Positions 40,377 through 44,354 of a stretch of 44,354 bases of DNA are shown one piece after another. Both the position numbers and the translations under genes were made by a program. The stretch covers positions 1 to 44,354 of the forward strand of contig CACYYN010000016.1 in assembly GCA_902778665.1 (NCBI GenBank). Reading direction: 5' to 3'. Under the pieces are notes generated by a model that ran no database searches, had not been told where the DNA came from, and saw nothing but the letters and a program-made list of their open reading frames with translations. Every line of letters starts with the position of its first letter. Position 1 is the first letter of the stretch. Source of the DNA: Oscillospiraceae bacterium (GTDB lineage Bacteria > Bacillota > Clostridia > Oscillospirales > Oscillospiraceae).

Positions 40377-41558
40377 ATGAGCGCATCAACAGAAAAGAAG
40401 GTCCGCCAGGCAGCACGTGAAGCCGGCACGGACAAGAAGACCATTGCCGCACAGGAAGAGGCAAGGAAAAAGGCAATCAACAACAGAAGATGGACCTGGG
40501 CCCTGATCGGCATTGCGGTTCTCGTTGTTCTGGTGTTTATCCTGAACTCCACCCTCCTCTACACAAAGACAACTGCAGTTACCATCGACGGCAGGAACTA
40601 CAGCCCTGCAGAGGTGACTTATGCCTATGCTAACCAGTATCAGACTTTTGTGAACAACTACGGCAGCTATGCCAGCCTTTTCGGACTGGACACCAGCTAC
40701 GGCCTTTCCGGCCTTGCAAACCAGCAGAGCTCCATGGGTGACGGCGGAACCTGGAGAGACTACTTCCTGAATCAGACGCTGACGGCTCTGAAGCAGAACC
40801 AGGCTCTGGGCAAATATGCCTCCGAAAATGGCATCACCCTGACTGATGAAGAAAAGCAGACTGTGGAAGACAGCTTTGCCACGCTGGAAGAGACGGCAAA
40901 GGAATATGGCTACGGCAGTGCCGACAAGTTTATTGCCGCCAATTACGGCAGAGGCAACAATGTGGAAAGCGTAAAGAAGTATGCCGGAGAGATGGAGCTT
41001 GCCAGCAAAGTCTACAACCAGGTTCTGGAAGAGAAATCCGGCGAAGTCACGCTGGATGAGATTAAAGAGCAGTATCCCACCGTGGCAGTTCGCCATATCC
41101 TGATTAAGGCAGAGGCAACGGAAGACGGAACCTACACCGATGAGGCAAAAGAAGCTGCTAAGACGAAGGCTGAAGAGATTCTGCAGGAGTGGAAGGACGG
41201 CGACGCCACCGAAGAGAGCTTCGCTGCACTTGCAGAGGAATACTCGGAAGACCCCGGCTCCAACACCAACGGCGGTCTTTATGACAGTGTCATGCAGGGG
41301 CAGATGGTGGAAGAGTTTGACGCCTTCTGCTTTGATGAAAACCGGAAGAGCGGCGACACCGCCATTGTATACGGTGAGAGCGGAAGCTATACCGGGTACC
41401 ACGTCATGTACTTTGTGGGCGAGGGCGACCCCGCAAACAATGAAACCGGCAGAAGCTACATTGCAAGCGAAAAGATGAGCGAGTGGCTCAACACCCTGAC
41501 CGAGGGCATGGAGACAACCACCAAGTTCTTCTACCGCCTCGCCGGAAAGACAGCCTGA
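40377..41558 (+). CDS. Membrane-anchored parvulin-type peptidyl-prolyl isomerase (PrsA/SurA-like)
   Basis: A 393-residue predicted extracytoplasmic folding factor. A charged cytoplasmic N-terminus (1-38) precedes one membrane segment (about 39-62), which acts as an anchor; there is no lipobox, unlike Bacillus PrsA. A SurA_N-like helical region with a long loop rich in Gly, Ser and Tyr (65-230) follows. The parvulin domain of about 235-355 begins with VRHILIKAEA, continues through FAALAEEYSEDPGSNTNGG and ends YHVMYFVGEGD, all typical of the rotamase fold. GAAGGAAG precedes the ATG. A terminator closes the gene. Its probable role is helping secreted proteins fold, which fits the many exported proteins in this window. 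Confidence 0.92.
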   Translation: MSASTEKKVRQAAREAGTDKKTIAAQEEARKKAINNRRWTWALIGIAVLVVLVFILNSTLLYTKTTAVTIDGRNYSPAEVTYAYANQYQTFVNNYGSYASLFGLDTSYGLSGLANQQSSMGDGGTWRDYFLNQTLTALKQNQALGKYASENGITLTDEEKQTVEDSFATLEETAKEYGYGSADKFIAANYGRGNNVESVKKYAGEMELASKVYNQVLEEKSGEVTLDEIKEQYPTVAVRHILIKAEATEDGTYTDEAKEAAKTKAEEILQEWKDGDATEESFAALAEEYSEDPGSNTNGGLYDSVMQGQMVEEFDAFCFDENRKSGDTAIVYGESGSYTGYHVMYFVGEGDPANNETGRSYIASEKMSEWLNTLTEGMETTTKFFYRLAGKTA

Positions 41559-41578
41559 GCCAAGGCTGGAAACTTCAG

Positions 41579-41605
41579 GCTGCCATGACTATCATGGCAG
41601 CTTTT
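41579..41605 (+). terminator. Intrinsic terminator after the parvulin-type isomerase gene
   Basis: GCTGCCATGA (41579-41588) pairs perfectly with TCATGGCAGC (41592-41601), 3-nt loop, followed by TTTT. Confidence 0.85.
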
Positions 41606-41660
41606 CCATTCACGTAAAGATTTCTTTATTACTCGGGCATAGAACACAGGAGTGAAAAGC

Positions 41661-44354
41661 ATGAACAACTATCGGGCCGGAATAGATATCGGAAGCACGA
41701 CCATCAAACTGACGGTTCTGGACGAAGACGGAAAAATCCTCTACGGAGAATACAGGCGGCATTGTGCCGAAATTCAGCCTACGCTGTGTGCTCTGCTGGA
41801 GGAGGCCAGAGCACAGGTGGGAGCGTGCACGCTGAAAGTGAAGATTACCGGCTCAGGATCCATTAACCTCGGCAAGAGTCTCGGCATCGGCTTTGTGCAG
41901 GAGGTGGTGGCGGTTGCCTCCGCCCTGCAGAAGGCAGCGCCGCAGACAGATGTTGCCATTGAACTTGGCGGTGAGGATGCCAAGATCATCTACTTCACCG
42001 GCGGGCTTGAGGAACGAATGAACGGGATCTGTGCCGGCGGGACGGGGGCATTCATTGACCAGATGGCATCTCTCCTGCAGACGGATGCTGCCGGGTTGAA
42101 TGAAGCGGCAGCCCACTATCAGCAAATCTACCCCATTGCCGCCCGCTGCGGTGTGTTTGCCAAAAGCGATATTCAACCGCTGATCAATGAAGGGGCGACA
42201 AAGGCGGACCTGGCGGCATCCATCTTCCAGGCGGTGGTGAATCAGACTATATCCGGCCTTGCCTGCGGGAAACCGATCCGTGGCTGTGTGGCATTTCTGG
42301 GCGGCCCGCTGCACTTTCTGCCGGAGCTGAAGCAGGCATTTATCCGCACCCTGAAGCTGACGGATGAAACCATCGTCGACCCGGACAATTCCCATCTCTT
42401 TGCAGCGATCGGGGCAGCGCTGGAAGCAGGCGATGCGGAGCCGAGACCCATTGACGAGCTGATAGCCCGCCTGCGGGAAGGCGTACCCATGGCTTTTGAA
42501 CTGAAAAGGATGGATCCGCTCTTCGCCGACGAGCAGGAATACCGGGAATTCTGCGCCCGCCATGAGAAGGCGGTGGTGCCGAAAGCCGAACTGAAGACCT
42601 ATCGGGGCAACTGCTTCCTCGGCATTGATGCAGGCTCCACCACAACAAAGCTTGCGCTGGTGGGAGAGCAGGGAGAGCTGCTCTTTTCCTGGTATGACAG
42701 CAACCAGGGCTCTCCGATCCAGGCAGCGATGCGGGCCATGGCAGAGCTGAAGGAGAAGCTGCCGGAAGGCGTACACATTGTGCGTTCCTGTTCCACCGGA
42801 TACGGCGAGAGCCTGCTGAAAACAGCATTCCGGCTGGATGAGGGCGAAGTGGAGACCATTGCCCACTGCACGGCGGCATCCTTCTTTGAACCGGAGGTCG
42901 ACTGCGTGCTGGACATTGGCGGGCAGGACATGAAATGCATCCGGCTGAAAAACGGCTCGGTGGACAACATCCTCCTGAATGAAGCCTGCTCTTCGGGTTG
43001 CGGCTCTTTTATAGAAAACTTTGCCCAGTCGCTGGGATATTCCGCGGCAGATTTTGCAAAGGAAGCCCTCTTCGCCCCCCACCCAATTGATCTCGGGACA
43101 AGATGCACTGTTTTTATGAACTCCAATGTGAAGCAGGCGCAGAAGGAAGGAGCTACCGTACAGGATATCTCCGCCGGGCTTGCCTGCTCGGTGATCCGCA
43201 ATGCGTTATATAAGGTGATCAAGCTCTCCTCTCCCGAGGAACTGGGCAGGCATGTGGTGGTGCAGGGTGGCACATTTTACAACAAAGCAGTGCTGCGTGC
43301 GTTTGAGAAGATTGCCGGAGCAGAGGCGGTCTGCCCGGATATTTCCGGCATTATGGGGGCTTTCGGAGCGGCACTGATTGCACGGCAGCACTACAAAGGA
43401 CAGGAGACCACCATGCTGCCCATGGAGGACCTGCTGAATCTCACCTACACCACGGAAACGAGGCACTGCGGCGGATGCGCCAACAACTGCATGCTGACGA
43501 TTAACCGCTTCCCGACGGGTGAGAGGCACATTACCGGCAACCGGTGTGAACGGGGTGCGGGCGGCAGTGCCAGAAGCAAAGACGTGCCAAATCTCGTGAA
43601 ATACAAGCAGGAACGAATGTTCCGCTATCCACCGCTCAAAGATGCCCCTCGAGGGGATATCGGGATACCGCGTGTATTAAACCAGTATGAAAATTACCCC
43701 TTCTGGGCAACCTTCTTTACCAGGCTGGGATTCCGCGTGGTTCTTTCTCCGCCGTCCAGCCACAGAATGTATGAGGGCGGGATGGAGAGCATTCCATCCG
43801 AGTCTGAATGTTACCCGGCAAAGCTTGCCCACGGACATGTGCAGTGGCTGATCAACCACGGGATTAAAACGATTTTCCATCCCTGCGTGTTTTATGAGCG
43901 GCAGGAGAGCTCCACTGCTCAGAATCACTATAACTGCCCGATCGTCGTCTCTTACGCGGAAAACCTGAAGAATAATGTGGAGCCGATTACCCGGGGAGAA
44001 GTGCACTTTATTCGCCCGTTTATTGCCTTTTCCAGCGAGAAGACTGCTGCTGAACGCCTGATCGAAGTTTGCCGGGAAGAGTGGAACATCCCCGAAGGTG
44101 AGGTTCGAAAAGCGGTGCGGGAAGCCTGGCAGGAGCAGGCCAGAGCAAAGAACGACGTAAAGGAAAAAGGCCGGGAAGCACTGCGCTGGATGGAAGATAA
44201 CGGGAAATCCGGCATAGTGCTGGCAGGCAGGCCTTATCATGTGGATCCGGAGATTAACCACGGAATACCGGAGATGATCACCTCCTACGGGCTTGCCGTG
44301 CTGACGGAAGACAGCCTGCCCATGCTGGAAAAGCCGGAGCGTCCGCTTCGTGTG
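41661..44354 (+). CDS. Large acyl-CoA dehydratase activase-like protein, partial (3' end beyond window)
   Basis: An open frame of 898 codons runs from ATG 41661, after AGGAGTG, to the window end without a stop. Two tandem BadF/BadG/BcrA/BcrD ATPase domains are visible: GIDIGSTTIKL at residue 7 and GIDAGSTTTKL at about 321. Each has a Cys motif of the kind that holds a bridging [4Fe-4S] cluster in 2-hydroxyacyl-CoA dehydratase activases (ICAGGTGAFID near 123; ACSSGCGSFIE near 443). A DUF2229-like region follows with HCGGCANNC (about 600), RCERGAGG and ESECYPAKL (about 715). Full-length relatives reach about 1,400 residues. Known activases use ATP to push an electron into a dehydratase; the target of this long form is unknown. 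Confidence 0.92.
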   Translation, partial: MNNYRAGIDIGSTTIKLTVLDEDGKILYGEYRRHCAEIQPTLCALLEEARAQVGACTLKVKITGSGSINLGKSLGIGFVQEVVAVASALQKAAPQTDVAIELGGEDAKIIYFTGGLEERMNGICAGGTGAFIDQMASLLQTDAAGLNEAAAHYQQIYPIAARCGVFAKSDIQPLINEGATKADLAASIFQAVVNQTISGLACGKPIRGCVAFLGGPLHFLPELKQAFIRTLKLTDETIVDPDNSHLFAAIGAALEAGDAEPRPIDELIARLREGVPMAFELKRMDPLFADEQEYREFCARHEKAVVPKAELKTYRGNCFLGIDAGSTTTKLALVGEQGELLFSWYDSNQGSPIQAAMRAMAELKEKLPEGVHIVRSCSTGYGESLLKTAFRLDEGEVETIAHCTAASFFEPEVDCVLDIGGQDMKCIRLKNGSVDNILLNEACSSGCGSFIENFAQSLGYSAADFAKEALFAPHPIDLGTRCTVFMNSNVKQAQKEGATVQDISAGLACSVIRNALYKVIKLSSPEELGRHVVVQGGTFYNKAVLRAFEKIAGAEAVCPDISGIMGAFGAALIARQHYKGQETTMLPMEDLLNLTYTTETRHCGGCANNCMLTINRFPTGERHITGNRCERGAGGSARSKDVPNLVKYKQERMFRYPPLKDAPRGDIGIPRVLNQYENYPFWATFFTRLGFRVVLSPPSSHRMYEGGMESIPSESECYPAKLAHGHVQWLINHGIKTIFHPCVFYERQESSTAQNHYNCPIVVSYAENLKNNVEPITRGEVHFIRPFIAFSSEKTAAERLIEVCREEWNIPEGEVRKAVREAWQEQARAKNDVKEKGREALRWMEDNGKSGIVLAGRPYHVDPEINHGIPEMITSYGLAVLTEDSLPMLEKPERPLRV

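Noticed and set aside
40386-41402. 338-codon minus-strand frame opposite the parvulin-type isomerase
   Set aside because: Shadow frame; the plus-strand gene has a ribosome binding site, membrane anchor and parvulin domain.
41853-43082. 409-codon minus-strand frame opposite the activase gene
   Set aside because: Antisense shadow of a clear conserved coding region; its Cys/His-rich composition follows from the opposite codons.

Overview
The window (44.4 kb) looks like a chromosomal segment of a low-to-medium G+C anaerobic Bacillota, most likely class Clostridia. The reasons are the sepF-divIVA-ileS-lspA-rluD division/translation order, a Firmicute-type L10 leader before rplJ-rplL, a BmpA/NupOPQ-type nucleoside ABC importer, a paired glgC-glgD, strong AGGAGG-type ribosome binding sites, and a large acyl-CoA dehydratase activase-like protein typical of strict anaerobes. 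No genus can be named from sequence reading alone. I saw no prophage, insertion sequence, CRISPR array or tRNA.

Layout. 1-137: 3' end of a 5S rRNA gene and its terminator. 172-9676 (minus): a housekeeping block reading mutL, miaA, sepF, divIVA, ileS, lspA (with a very long disordered tail), rluD-like and a small membrane protein. 9720-17262 (minus): an accessory block of poorly characterised envelope genes: a GT-C glycosyltransferase-like membrane protein, two orphan secreted proteins, a Sel1-repeat protein, a small Ala-rich secreted protein with a very strong promoter, an exported alpha/beta hydrolase and an exported beta-propeller-like protein. 17314-24469: nucleoside uptake and salvage (bmpA, nupO, nupP, nupQ and deoD on minus; udk and tdk on plus). 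24519-25727: L10 leader, rplJ, rplL and terminator. 25743-30958 (minus): a three-gene signalling module, FecR-like exported protein, then GAF-HD-GYP protein, then CHASE2-adenylate cyclase. 31101-32507: MATE exporter. 32592-38977 (minus): prs-pth-glgC-glgD-glgP. 39080-44354 (plus): prfB, a parvulin-type membrane-anchored isomerase, and an activase cut by the window end.

How the genes fit together. BmpA and NupOPQ would bring nucleosides in; DeoD would phosphorolyse purine nucleosides, and Udk and Tdk would phosphorylate pyrimidine nucleosides. Prs makes PRPP for base salvage. GlgC/GlgD supply ADP-glucose for glycogen and GlgP releases glucose-1-phosphate from it.

The most interesting places are: (i) the FecR/GAF-HD-GYP/CHASE2-cyclase module, a candidate envelope-sensing cyclic-nucleotide circuit; (ii) the orphan secretome block with its structured promoter/leader region at 14347-14660; (iii) prfB, which lacks the usual programmed frameshift but has two tiny UGA-terminated reading frames in its leader; and (iv) LspA with a roughly 270-residue low-complexity cytoplasmic tail. 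Start codons were chosen from visible ribosome binding sites; several differ from the longest possible reading frame.
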